The notes: generated from the sequence alone by a model not told the origin. A stretch of 64,000 bases of DNA from Argentina anserina (GCF_933775445.1 NW_026089441.1:310001-374000), one strand, 5' to 3'; shown: positions 41,427 through 54,999, counted from the first letter of the stretch. Translations and numbers: made by a program.

Positions 41427-44400
41427 TTACAGAAAGATACTCAAACGAGAAATGAAAAAGATACACAATTGGAATAGTAAAGATACGCAATCGATGTAAA
41501 GATACTCAGTTTGAAAGAAACACACTCCCACACTTGCAAAACTCTCAAATACAATAGAAACTCGCATCAGAAGCCTTACAGAAAGATACTCAAACGAGAA
41601 ATGAAAAGATACACAGTTGGAATAGTAAAGATACGTAAACAGTGTAAAGATACACAGTTGGAATAGTAAAGATACGCAAACGATGCAAAGATACTCAGTT
41701 TGAAAGAAACACACTCCGACACTTGCAAAACTCTGAAATTCAATAGAAACTCGCATCAGAATCCTTACAGAAAGATACTCAAACGAGAAATGAAAATATA
41801 CAGAATTGGAATAGTAAAGATACGCAAATGATGAAAAGATACACAATTGGAATAGTAAAGATACGCAAACGATGTAAAGATACTCAGTTTGAAAGAAACA
41901 CACTCCCACACTTGCAAAACTCTGAAATTCAATAGAAACTCGCATCAGAATCCTTACAGAAAGATACTCAAACGAGAAATGAAAAGATACACAATTGGAA
42001 TAGTAAAGATACGCAAACGATGTAAAGATACTCAATTGGAATAGTAAAGATACGCAAACGATGTAACGATACTCAGTTTGAAAGAAACACACTCCCACAC
42101 TTGCAAAACTCTCAAATTCAATAGAAACTCGCATCAGAAAGCCTTACAGAAGGATACTCAAACGAGAAATGAAAAGATACACAATTGGAATAGTAAAGAT
42201 ACGCAATCGATGTAAAGATACTCAGTTTGAAAGAAACACACTCCCACACTTGCAAAACTCTCAAATTCAATAGAAACTCGCATCAGAAAGCCTTACAGAA
42301 AGATACTCAAACGAGAAATGAAAAAGATACACAATTGGAATAGTAAAGATACGCAATCGATGTAAAGATACTCAGTTTGAAAGAAACACACTCCCACACT
42401 TGCAAAACTCTCAAATACAATAGAAACTCGCATCAGAAGTCTTCAGAAAGATACTCAAACGAGAAATGAAAAGATATAGAATTGGAATAGTAAAGATACG
42501 CAAACGATGTAAAGATACACAATTGGAATAGTAAAGATACGTAAACGATGTAAAGATACTCAGTTTGAAAGAAACACACTCCCACACTTGCAAAACTCTC
42601 AAATTCAATAGAAACTCGCATCAGAAGCCTGACAGAAAGATACTCAAACGAGAAATGAAAATATACAGAATTGGAATAGTAAAGATACGCAAATGATGAA
42701 AAGATACACAATTGGAATAGTAAAGATACGCAAACGATGTAAAGATACTCAGTTTGAAAGAAACACACTCCCACACTTGCAAAACTCTGAAATTCAATAG
42801 AAACTCGCATCAGAATCCTTACAGAAAGATACTCAAACGAGAAATGAAAAGATACACAATTAGAATAGTAAAGATACGCAAACGATGTAAAGATACTCAA
42901 TTGGAATAGTAAAGATACGCAAACGATGTAAAGATACTCAGTTTGAAAGAAACACACTCCCACACTTGCAAAACTCTCAAATTCAATAGAAACTCGCATC
43001 AGAAAGCCTTACAGAAAGATACTCAAACGAGAAATGAAAAGATACACAATTGGAATAGTAAAGATACGCAATCGATGTAAAGATACTCAGTTTGAAAGAA
43101 ACACACTCCCACACTTGCAAAACTCTCAAATACAATAGAAACTCGCATCAGAAGCCTTACAGAAAGATACTCAAACGAGAAATGAAAAGATACAGAGTTG
43201 GAATAGTAAAGATACGCAAACAGTGTAAAGATACACAGTTGGAATAGTAAAGATACGCAAACGATGTAAAGATACTCAGTTTTAAAGAAACACACTCCCA
43301 CACTTGCAAAACTCTCAAATACAATAGAAACTCGCATCAGAAGTCTTACAGAAAGATACTCAAACGAGAAATGAAAAGATATAGAATTGGAATAGTAAAG
43401 ATACGCAAACGATGTAAAGATACACAATTGGAATAGTAAAGATACGCAAACGATGTAAAGATACTCAGTTTGAAAGAAACACACTCCCACACTTGCAAAA
43501 CTCTCAAATACAATAGAAACTCGCATCAGAAGTCTTACAGAAAGATACTCAAACGAGAAATGAAAAGATACACAATTGGAATAGTAAAGATACGCAAACG
43601 ATGTAAAGATACACAATTGGAATAGTAAAGATACGCAAACGATGTAAAGATACTCAGTTTGAAAGAAACACACTCCTACACTTGCAAAACTCTCAAATAC
43701 AATAGAAACTCGCATCAGAAAGCCTTACAGAAATATACTCAAACGAGAAATGAAAAGCTACACAATTGGAATAGTAAAGATACGCAATCGATGTAAAGAT
43801 ACTCAGTTTGAAAGAAACACACTCCCACACTTGCAAAACTCTCAAATACAATAGAAACTCGCATCAGAAGCATTACAGAAAGATACTCAAACGAGAAATG
43901 AAAAGTTACACAATTGGAATAGTAAAGATACGCAAACGATGTAAAGATACTCAGTATGAAAGAAACACACTCCCACACTTGCAAAACTCTCAAATTTAAT
44001 AGAAACTCGCATCAGAAGCCTTACAGAAAGATACTCAAACGAGAAATGAAAAGATACAGAATTGGAATAGTAAAGATACGCAAACGATGTAAAGATACAC
44101 AATTGGAATAGTAAAGATACGTAAACGATGTAAAGATACTCAGTTTGAAAGAAACACACTCCCACACTTGCAAAACTCTCAAATTCAATAGAAACTCGCA
44201 TCAGAAAGCCTTACAGAAGGATACTCAAACGAGAAATGAAAAGATACACAATTGGAATAGTAAAGATACGCAATCGATGTAAAGATACTCAGTTTGAAAG
44301 AAACACACTCCCACACTTGCAAAACTCTCAAATTCAATAGAAACTCGCATCAGAAAGCCTTACAGAAAGATACTCAAACGAGAAATGAAAAAGATACACA

Positions 44401-46676
44401 ATTGGAATAGTAAAGATACGCAATCGATGTAAAGATACTCAGTTTGAAAGAAACACACTCCCACACTTGCAAAACTCTCAAATACAATAGAAACTCGCAT
44501 CAGAAGTCTTCAGAAAGATACTCAAACGAGAAATGAAAAGATATAGAATTGGAATAGTAAAGATACGCAAACGATGTAAAGATACACAATTGGAATAGTA
44601 AAGATACGTAAACGATGTAAAGATACTCAGTTTGAAAGAAACACACTCCCACACTTGCAAAACTCTCAAATTCAATAGAAACTCGCATCAGAAGCCTGAC
44701 AGAAAGATACTCAAACGAGAAATGAAAATATACAGAATTGGAATAGTAAAGATACGCAAATGATGAAAAGATACACAATTGGAATAGTAAAGATACGCAA
44801 ACGATGTAAAGATACTCAGTTTGAAAGAAACACACTCCCACACTTGCAAAACTCTGAAATTCAATAGAAACTCGCATCAGAATCCTTACAGAAAGATACT
44901 CAAACGAGAAATGAAAAGATACACAATTGGAATAGTAAAGATACGCAAACGATGTAAAGATACTCAATTGGAATAGTAAAGATACGCAAACGATGTAAAG
45001 ATACTCAGTTTGAAAGAAACACACTCCCACACTTGCAAAACTCTCAAATTCAATAGAAACTCGCATCAGAAGCCTTACAGAAAGATACTCAAACGAGAAA
45101 TGAAAAGATACAGAGTTGGAATAGTAAAGATACGCAAACAGTGTAAAGATACACAGTTGGAATAGTAAAGATACGCAAACGATGTAAAGATACTCAGTTT
45201 TAAAGAAACACACTCCCACACTTGCAAAACTCTCAAATACAATAGAAACTCGCATCAGAAGTCTTACAGAAAGATACTCAAACGAGAAATGAAAAGATAT
45301 AGAATTGGAATAGTAAAGATACGCAAACGATGTAAAGATACACAATTGGAATAGTAAAGATACGCAAACGATGTAAAGATACTCAGTTTGAAAGAAACAC
45401 ACTCCCACACTTGCAAAACTCTCAAATACAATAGAAACTCGCATCAGAAGTCTTACAGAAAGATACTCAAACGAGAAATGAAAAGATACACAATTGGAAT
45501 AGTAAAGATACGCAAACGATGTAAAGATACACAATTGGAATAGTAAAGATACGCAAACGATGTAAAGATACTCAGTTTGAAAGAAACACACTCCTACACT
45601 TGCAAAACTCTCAAATACAATAGAAACTCGCATCAGAAAGCCTTACAGAAATATACTCAAACGAGAAATGAAAAGCTACACAATTGGAATAGTAAAGATA
45701 CGCAATCGATGTAAAGATACTCAGTTTGAAAGAAACACACTCCCACACTTGCAAAACTCTCAAATACAATAGAAACTCGCATCAGAAGCATTACAGAAAG
45801 ATACTCAAACGAGAAATGAAAAGTTACACAATTGGAATAGTAAAGATACGCAAACGATGTAAAGATACTCAGTATGAAAGAAACACACTCCCACACTTGC
45901 AAAACTCTCAAATTTAATAGAAACTCGCATCAGAAGCCTTACAGAAAGATACTCAAACGAGAAATGAAAAGATACAGAATTGGAATAGTAAAGATACGCA
46001 AACGATGTAAAGATACACAATTGCAATAGTAAAGATACGCAAACGATGTAAAGATACTCAGTTTGAAAGAAACACACTCCCACACTTGCAAAACTCTCAA
46101 ATTCAATAGAAACTCGCATCAGAAGCCTTACAGAAAGATACTCAAACGAGAAATGAAAAGATACAGAATTGGAATAGTAAAGATACGCAAATGATGAAAA
46201 GATACACAATTGGAATAGTAAAGATACGCAAACGATGTAAAGATACTCAGTTTGAAAGAAACACACTCCCACACTTGCAAAACTCTGAAATTCAATAGAA
46301 ACTCGCATCAGAATCCTTACAGAAAGATACTCAAACGAGAAATGAAAAGATACACAATTGGAATAGTAAAGATACGCAAACGATGTAAAGATACTCAATT
46401 GGAATAGTAAAGATACGCAAACGATGTAAAGATACTCAGTTTGAAAGAAACACACTCCCACACTTGCAAAACTCTCAAATTCAATAGAAACTCGCATCAG
46501 AATCCTTATAGAAAGATACTCAAACGAGAAATGAAAAGATACACAATTGGAATAGTAAAGATACGCAAACGATGTAAAGATACTCAATTGGAATAGTAAA
46601 GATACGCAAACGATGTAAAGATACTCAGTTTGAAAGAAACACACTCCCACACTTGCAAAACTCTCAAATACAATAG
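41427..46676 (+). repeat. L-rich segment with 2,067-bp duplication and one-monomer deletion
   Basis: About 42.1-43.0 kb recurs 2,067 bp later, and about 43.15-44.0 kb recurs 1,918 bp later. The 149-bp difference is one S monomer, present near 43.0-43.15 kb and missing from the second copy. Shared rare marks confirm the match: AAGTCTTCAGAAAG (one base lost) at about 42.44 and 44.51 kb, AATGAAAAAGATAC (one A gained) near 42.32 and 44.39 kb, and CTCCTACACTTG near 43.68 and 45.59 kb. L units with GATACTCAATTGG and CTCTGAAATTC are typical here. Confidence 0.85.
44678..45622 (+). repeat. Run of five consecutive 189-bp L monomers
   Basis: Unit starts at 44678, 44867, 45056, 45245, 45434 and 45623 are exactly 189 bp apart, and the unit before is 188 bp. 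This frame-preserving run yields the longest open frame of the window, 377 codons on the minus strand at 44500-45633. I read the frame as a by-product and not as a gene. Confidence 0.85.
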
Positions 46677-49600
46677 AAACTCGCATCAGAAAGCCTTACA
46701 GAAATATACTCAAACGAGAAATGAAAAGATACACAATTGGAATAGTTAAGATACGCATCGATGTAAAGATACTCAATTTGAAAGAAACACACTCCCACAC
46801 TTGCAAAACTCTAAAATACAATAGAAACTCGCATCAGAAGCCTTACAGAAAGATACTCAAACGAGAAATGAAAAGATACACAGTTGGAATAGTAAAGATA
46901 CGCAATCGATGTAAAGATACTCAATTGGAATAGTAAAGATACTCTGTTTGAAAGAAACACAGTCCCACACTTGCAAAACTCTCAAATACAATAGAAACTC
47001 GCATCAGAAAGCCTTACAGAAATATACTCAAACGAGAAATGAAAAGATACACAATTGGAAGAGTAAAGATACGCAATCGATGTAAAGATACTCAATTTGA
47101 AAGAAACACACTCCCACACTTGCAAAACTCTAAAATACAATAGAAACTCGCATCAGAAGCCTTACAGAAAGATACTCAAACGAGAAATGAAAAGATACAC
47201 AATTGGAATAGTAAAGATACGCAAACAGTGTAAAGATACACAATTGGAATAGTAAAGATACGCAAACTATGTAAAGATACTCAGTTTGAAAGAAACACAC
47301 TCCCACACTTGCAAAACTCTCAAATTCAATAGAAACTCGCATCAGAAAGCCTTACAGAAAGATACTTAAACGAGAAATGAAAAGATACACAATTTGAATA
47401 GTAAAGATACGCAATCGATGTAAAGATACTCAATTTGAAAGAAACACACTCCCACACTTGCAAAACTCTGAAATACAATAGAAACTCGCATCAGAAGCCT
47501 TACAGAAAGATACTCAAACGAGAAATGAAAAGATACACAATTGGAATAGTAAAGATACGCAATCGATGTAAAGATACTCAATTGGAATAGTAAAGATACT
47601 CTGTTTGAAAGAAACACAGTCCCACACTTGCAAAACTCTCAAATACAATAGAAACTCGCATCAGAAAGCCTTACAGAAATATACTCAAACGAGAAATGAA
47701 AAGATACACAATTGGAATAGTAAAGATACGCAATCGATGTAAAGATACTCAATTTGAAAGAAACACACTCCCACACTTGCAAAACTCTAAAATACAATAG
47801 AAACTCGCATCAGAAGCCTTACAGAAAGATACTCAAACGAGAAATGAAAAGATACACAATTGGAATAGTAAAGATACGCAAACAGTGTAAAGATACACAA
47901 TTGGAATAGTAAAGATACGCAAACGATGTAAAGATACTCAGTTTGAAAGAAACACACTCCCACACTTGCAAAACTCTCAAATTCAATAGAAACTCGCATC
48001 AGAAAGCCTTACAGAAAGATACTTAAACGAGAAATGAAAAGATACACAATTTGAATAGTAAAGATACGCAATCGATGTAAAGATACTCAATTTGAAAGAA
48101 ACACACTCCCACACTTGCAAAACTCTCAAATACAATAGAAACTCGCATCAGAAGCCTTACAGAAAGATACTCAAACGAGAAACGAAAAGATACACAATCG
48201 GAATAGTAAAGATACGCAAACGATGTAAAGATACACAATTGGAATAGTAAAGATACGCAAACGATGTAAAGATTCTCAGTTTGAAAGAAACACACTCCCA
48301 CACTTGCAAAACTCTCAAATTCAATAGAAACTCGCATCAGAAAGCCTTACAGAAAGATACTCAAACGAGAAATAAAAAGATACACAATTTGAATAGTAAA
48401 GATACGCAATCGATGTAAAGATACTCAATTTGAATAGTAAAGATACGCAAACGATGTAAAGATACTCAGTTTGAAAGAAACACACTCCCACACTTGCAAA
48501 ACTCTCAAATTCAATAGAAACTCGCATCAGAAAGCCTTACAGAAAGATACTCAAACGAGAAATGAAAAGATACACAATTGGAATAGTAAAGATATGCAAT
48601 CGATGTAAAGATTCTCAGTTTGAAAGAAACACACTCCCACACTTGCAAAACTCTCAAATACAATAGAAACTCGCAAAAGAAAGCCTTACAGAAAGATACT
48701 CAAACGAGAAATGAAAAGATACACAATTGGAATAGTAAAGATACGCAATCGATGTAAAAATACTCAATTGGAATAGTAAAGATACGCAAACGATGTAAAG
48801 ATACTCAGTTTGAAAGAAACACACTCCCACACTTGCAAAACTCTCAAATACAATAGAAACTCGCATCAGAAGCCTTACAGAAAGATACTCAAACGAGAAA
48901 TGAAAAGATACACAATTGGAATAGTAAAGATACGCAAACGATGTAAAGATACACAATTGGAATAGTAAAGATACGCAAACGATGTAAAGAAACACAATTG
49001 GAATAGTAAAGATACGCAAACGATGTAAAGATACTCAGTTTGAAAGAAACACACTCCCACACTTGCAAAACTCTCAAATTCAATAGAAACTCGCATCAGA
49101 AAGCCTTACAGAAATATACTCAAACGAGAAATGAAAAGATACACAATTGGAATAGTTAAGATACGCATCGATGTAAAGATACTCAATTTGAAAGAAACAC
49201 ACTCCCACACTTGCAAAACTCTCAAATACAATAGAAACTCGCATCAGAAGCCTTACAGAAAGATACTCAAACGAGAAATGAAAAGATACACAGTTGGAAT
49301 AGTAAAGATACGCAATCGATGTAAAGATACTCAATTGGAATAGTAAAGATACTCTGTTTGAAAGAAACACAGTCCCACACTTGCAAAACTCTCAAATACA
49401 ATAGAAACTCGCATCAGAAAGCCTTACAGAAATATACTCAAACGAGAAATGAAAAGATACACAATTGGAATAGTAAAGATACGCAATCGATGTAAAGATA
49501 CTCAATTTGAAAGAAACACACTCCCACACTTGCAAAACTCTAAAATACAATAGAAACTCGCATCAGAAGCCTTACAGAAAGATACTCAAACGAGAAATGA

Positions 49601-51495
49601 AAAGATACATAATTGGAATAGTAAAGATACGCAAACAGTGTAAAGATACACAATTGGAATAGTAAAGATACGCAAACGATGTAAAGATACTCAGTTTGAA
49701 AGAAACACACTCCCACACTTGCAAAACTCTCAAATTCAATAGAAACTCGCATCAGAAAGCCTTACAGAAAGATACTTAAACGAGAAATGAAAAGATACAC
49801 AATTTGAATAGTAAAGATACGCAATCGATGTAAAGATACTCAATTTGAAAGAAACACACTCCCACACTTGCAAAACTCTGAAATACAATAGAAACTCGCA
49901 TCAGAAGCCTTACAGAAAGATACTCAAACGAGAAATGAAAAGATACACAATTGGAATAGTAAAGATACGCAATCGATGTAAAGATACTCAATTGGAATAG
50001 TAAAGATACTCTGTTTGAAAGAAACACAGTCCCACACTTGCAAAACTCTCAAATACAATAGAAACTCGCATCAGAAAGCCTTACAGAAATATACTCAAAC
50101 GAGAAATGAAAAGATACACAATTGGAATAGTAAAGATACGCAATCGATGTAAAGATACTCAATTTGAAAGAAACACACTCCCACACTTGCAAAACTCTAA
50201 AATACAATAGAAACTCGCATCAGAAGCCTTACAGAAAGATACTCAAACGAGAAATGAAAAGATACACAATTGGAATAGTAAAGATACGCAAACAGTGTAA
50301 AGATACACAATTGGAATAGTAAAGATACGCAAACGATGTAAAGATACTCAGTTTGAAAGAAACACACTCCCACACTTGCAAAACTCTCAAATTCAATAGA
50401 AACTCGCATCAGAAAGCCTTACAGAAAGATACTTAAACGAGAAATGAAAAGATACACAATTTGAATAGTAAAGATACGCAATCGATGTAAAGATACTCAA
50501 TTTGAAAGAAACACACTCCCACACTTGCAAAACTCTCAAATACAATAGAAACTCGCATCAGAAGCCTTACAGAAAGATACTCAAACGAGAAACGAAAAGA
50601 TACACAATCGGAATAGTAAAGATACGCAAACGATGTAAAGATACACAATTGGAATAGTAAAGATACGCAAACGATGTAAAGATTCTCAGTTTGAAAGAAA
50701 CACACTCCCACACTTGCAAAACTCTCAAATTCAATAGAAACTCGCATCAGAAAGCCTTACAGAAAGATACTCAAACGAGAAATGAAAAGATACACAATTT
50801 GAATAGTAAAAATACGCAATCGATGTAAAGATACTCAATTGGAATAGTAAAGATACGCAAACGATGTAAAGATACTCAGTTTGAAAGAAACACACTCCCA
50901 CACTTGCAAAACTCTCAAATTCAATAGAAACTCGCATCAGAAAGCCTTACAGAAAGATACTCAAACGAGAAATGAAAAGATACACAATTGGAATAGTAAA
51001 TATATGCAATCGATGTAAAGATTCTCAGTTTGAAAGAAACACACTCCCACACTTGCAAACCTCTCAAATACAATAGAAACTCGCAAAAGAAAGCCTTACA
51101 GAAAGATACTCAAACGAGAAATGAAAAGATACACAATTGGAGTAGTAAAGATACGCAATCGATGTAAAGATACTCAATTGGAATAGTAAAGATACGCAAA
51201 CGATGTAAAGATACTCAGTTTGAAAGAAACACACTCCCACACTTGCAAAACTCTCAAATACAATAGAAACTCGCATCAGAAGCCTTACAGAAAGATACTC
51301 AAACGAGAAATGAAAAGATACACAATTGGAATAGTAAAGATACGCAAACGATGTAAAGATACACAATTGGAATAGTAAAGATACGCAAACGATGTAAAGA
51401 AACACAATTGGAATAGTAAAGATACGCAAACGATGTAAAGATACTCAGTTTGAAAGAAACACACTCCCACACTTGCAAAACTCTCAAATTCAATA
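46676..51495 (+). repeat. 2,410-bp 14-monomer HOR, two copies
   Basis: Unit lengths from 46676 are 148,170,149,189,149,170,149,189,149,189,190,149,190,230, summing to 2,410. The order is S M S L S M S L S L L S L X, where M is the 170-bp unit. The second copy starts at 49086. Shared private marks are ATACGCATCGATG (one base lost) near 46753 and 49163, ACTCAATTTGAAAG, GATTCTCAG and CGCAAAAGAAAG. The copies differ by few bases, for example CAAACTATG near 47265 against CAAACGATG near 49675. Confidence 0.9.
46824..46993 (+). repeat. 170-bp monomer (M) lacking one 19-bp segment
   Basis: After GATACTCAATTGG and ATAGTAAA the unit goes directly to GATACTCTGTTTG, omitting the 19-bp GATACGC segment. 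The unit is therefore 189-19 = 170 bp. M units also occur at 47481-47650, 49234-49403 and 49891-50060. All four carry CTCTGTTTG and ACACAGTCCC, so they probably descend from one deletion event followed by duplication. Confidence 0.88.
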
Positions 51496-52930
51496 GAAAC
51501 TCGCATCAGAAAGCCTTACAGAAAGATACTCAAACGAGAAATGAAAAGATACACAATTGGAATAGTAAAGATATGCAATCGATGTAAAGATTCTCAGTTT
51601 GAAAGAAACACACTCCCACACTTGCAAAACTCTCAAATACAATAGAAACTCGCATCAGAAGCCTTACAAAAAGATACTCAAACGAGAAATGAAAAGATAC
51701 AGAATTGGAATAGTAAAGATACGCAAACGATGTAAAGATACACAATTGGAATAGTAAAGATACGCAAGCGATGTAAAGATACTCAGTTTGAAAGAAACAC
51801 ACTCCCACACTTGCAAAACTCTCAAATTCAATAGAAACTCGCATCAGAAAGCCTTACAGAAAGATACTCAAACGAGAAATGAAAAGATACACAATTTGAA
51901 TAGTAAAGATACGCAATCGATGTAAAGATACTCAATTGGAATAGTAAAGATACGCAAACGATGTAAAGATACTCAGTTTGAAAGAAACACACTCCCACAC
52001 TTGCAAAACTCTCAAATTCAATAGAAACTCGCATCAGAAAGCCTTACAGAAAGATACTCAAACGAGAAATGAAAAGATACACAATTGGAATAGTAAAGAT
52101 ATGCAATCGATGTAAAGATTCTCAGTTTGAAAGAAACACACTCCCACACTTGCAAACCTCTCAAATACAATAGAAACTCGCAAAAGAAAGCCTTACAGAA
52201 AGATACTCAAACGAGAAATGAAAAGATACACAATTGGAATAGTAAAGATACGCAATCGATGTAAAGATACTCAATTGGAATAGTAAAGATACGCAAACGA
52301 TGTAAAGATACTCAGTTTGAAAGAAACACACTCCCACACTTGCAAAACTCTCAAATACAATAGAAACTCGCATCAGAAGCCTTACAGAAAGATACTCAAA
52401 CGAGAAATGAAAAGATACACAATTGGAATAGTAAAGATACGCAAACGATGTAAAGATACACAATTGGAATAGTAAAGATACGCAAACGATGTAAAGAAAC
52501 ACAATTGGAATAGTAAAGATACGCAAACGATGTAAAGATACTCAGTTTGAAAGAAACACACTCCCACACTTGCAAAACTCTCAAATTCAATAGAAACTCG
52601 CATCAGAAAGCCTTACAGAAAGATACTCAAACGAGAAATGAAAAGATACACAATTGGAATAGTAAAAATATGCAATCGATGTAAAGATTCTCAGTTTGAA
52701 AGAAACACACTCCCACACTTGCAAAACTCTCAAACACAATAGAAACTCGCATCAGAAGCCTTACAAAAAGATACTCAAACGAGAAATGAAAAGATACAGA
52801 ATTGGAATAGTAAAGATACGCAAACGATGTAAAGATACACAATTGGAATAGTAAAGATACGCAAGCGATGTAAAGATACTCAGTTTGAAAGAAACACACT
52901 CCCACACTTGCAAAACTCTCAAATACAATA
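50737..52930 (+). repeat. 1,097-bp six-monomer repeat, two copies
   Basis: Units of 190,149,190,230,149,189 bp (L S L X S L) sum to 1,097. They run 50737-51833 and again 51834-52930. The repeat reuses the end of the 2,410-bp HOR plus an S+L pair containing GATATGCAATCG, GATTCTCAG, CTTACAAAAAG and CAAGCGATG. Private changes include AAATATATGC near 50999 (copy 1) and TCAAACACAATAG near 52733 (copy 2). Confidence 0.87.
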
Positions 52931-54999
52931 GAAACTCGCATCAGAAGCCTTACAGAAAGATACTCAAACGAGAAATGAAAAGATACAGAATTGGAATAGT
53001 AAAGATACGCAAACGATGTAAAGATACACAATTGGAATAGTAAAGATACGCAAGCGATGTAAAGATACTCAGTTTGAAAGAAACACACTCCCACACTTGC
53101 AAAACTCTCAAATTCAATAGAAACTCGCATCAGAAAGCCTTACAGAAAGATACTCAAACGAGAAATGAAAAGATACACTATTGGAATAGTAAAGATACGC
53201 AAACGATGTAAAGATACTCAGTTTGAAAGAAACACACTCCCACACTTGCAAAACTCTCAAATTCAATAGAAACTCGCATCAGAAAGCCTTACAGAAAGAT
53301 ACTCAAACGAGAAATGAAAAGATACACAATTGGAATAGTAAAGATACGCAATCGATGTAAAGATTCTCAGTTTGAAAGAAACACACTCCCACACTTGCAA
53401 AACTCTCAAATACAATAGAAACTCGCATCAGAAGCCTTACAAAAAGATACTCAAATGAGAAATGAAAAGATACAGAATTGGAATAGTAAAGATACGCAAT
53501 CGATGTAAAGATACACAATTGGAATAGTAAAGATACGCAAACGATGTAAAGATACTCGGTTTGAAAGAAACACACTCCCACACTTGCAAAACTCTAAAAT
53601 TCAATAGAAACTCGCATCAGAAAGCCTTATAGAAAGATACTCAAACGAGAAATGAAAAGATACACAATTGGAATAGTAAAGATACGCAATCGATGTAAAG
53701 ATACTCAGTTTGAAAGAAACACACTCCCACACTTGCAAAACTCTCAAATACAATAGAAACTCGCATCAGAAGCCTTACAGAAAGATACTCAAACGAGAAA
53801 TGAAAAGATACAGAATTGGAATAGTAAAGATACGCAAACGATGTAAAGATACACAATTGGAATAGTAAAGATACGCAAGCGATGTAAAGATACTCAGTTT
53901 GAAAGAAACACACTCCCACACTTGCAAAACTCTCAAATTCAATAGAAACTCGCATCAGAAGCCTTACAGAAAGATACTCAAACGAGAAATGAAAAGATAC
54001 ACAATTGGAATAGTAAAGATACGCAAACGATGTAAAGATACACAATTGGAATAGTAAAGATACGCAAACGATGTAAATATACTCAGTATGAAAGAAACAC
54101 ACTCCCACACTTGCAAAACTCTCAAATACAATAGAAACTCGCATCAGAAGCCTTACAGAAAGATACTCAAACGAGAAATGAAAAGATACACAATTGGAAT
54201 AGTAAAGATACGCAAACGATGTAAAGATACACAATTGGAATAGTAAAGATACGCAAACGATGTAAAGATACTCAGTTTGAAAGAAACACACTCCCACACT
54301 TGCAAAACTCTCAAATTCAATAGAAACTCGCATCAGAAAGCCTTACAGAAAGATACTCAAACGAGAAATGAAAAGATAGACAATTGGAATAGTAAAGATA
54401 CGCAATCGATGTAAAGATACTCAGTTTGAAAGAAACACACTCCCACACTTGCAAAACTCTCAAATACAATAGAAACTCGCATCAGAAGCCTTACAAAAAG
54501 ATACTCAAACGAGAAATGAAAAGATACAGAATTGGAATAGTAAAGATACGCAAACGCTGTAAAGATACACAATTGGAATAGTAAAGATACGCAAACGATT
54601 TAAAGATACTCAGTTTGAAAGAAACACACTCCCACACTTGCAAAACTCTCAAATTCAATAGAAACTCCCATCAGATACTCGTTCTGAAAGATACTCAAAC
54701 GAGAATTGAAAAGATACACAATTGGAATAGTAAAGATACGCAAACGATGTAAAGATACTCAGTTTGAAAGAAACACACTCCCACACTTGCAAAACTCTCA
54801 AATTCAATAGAAACTCGCATCAGAAAGCCTTACAGAAAGATACTCAAACGAGAAATGAAAAGATACACAATTGGAATAGTAAAGATACGCCAACGATGTA
54901 AAGATACACAATTGGAATAGTAAAGATACGCAAACGATGTAAAGATACTCAGTTTGAAAGAAACACACTCCCACACTTGCAAAACTCTAAAATTCAATA

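Noticed and set aside
44500..45633. Minus-strand open frame of 377 codons, and many others of 60-293 codons across the window, as protein-coding genes
   Set aside because: All are translations of the same satellite. Their ends are set by where 148, 149 or 190-bp units shift the frame, unit types mix without regard to frame, and the same peptide recurs in different frames. No promoter, intron structure or unique domain is visible.
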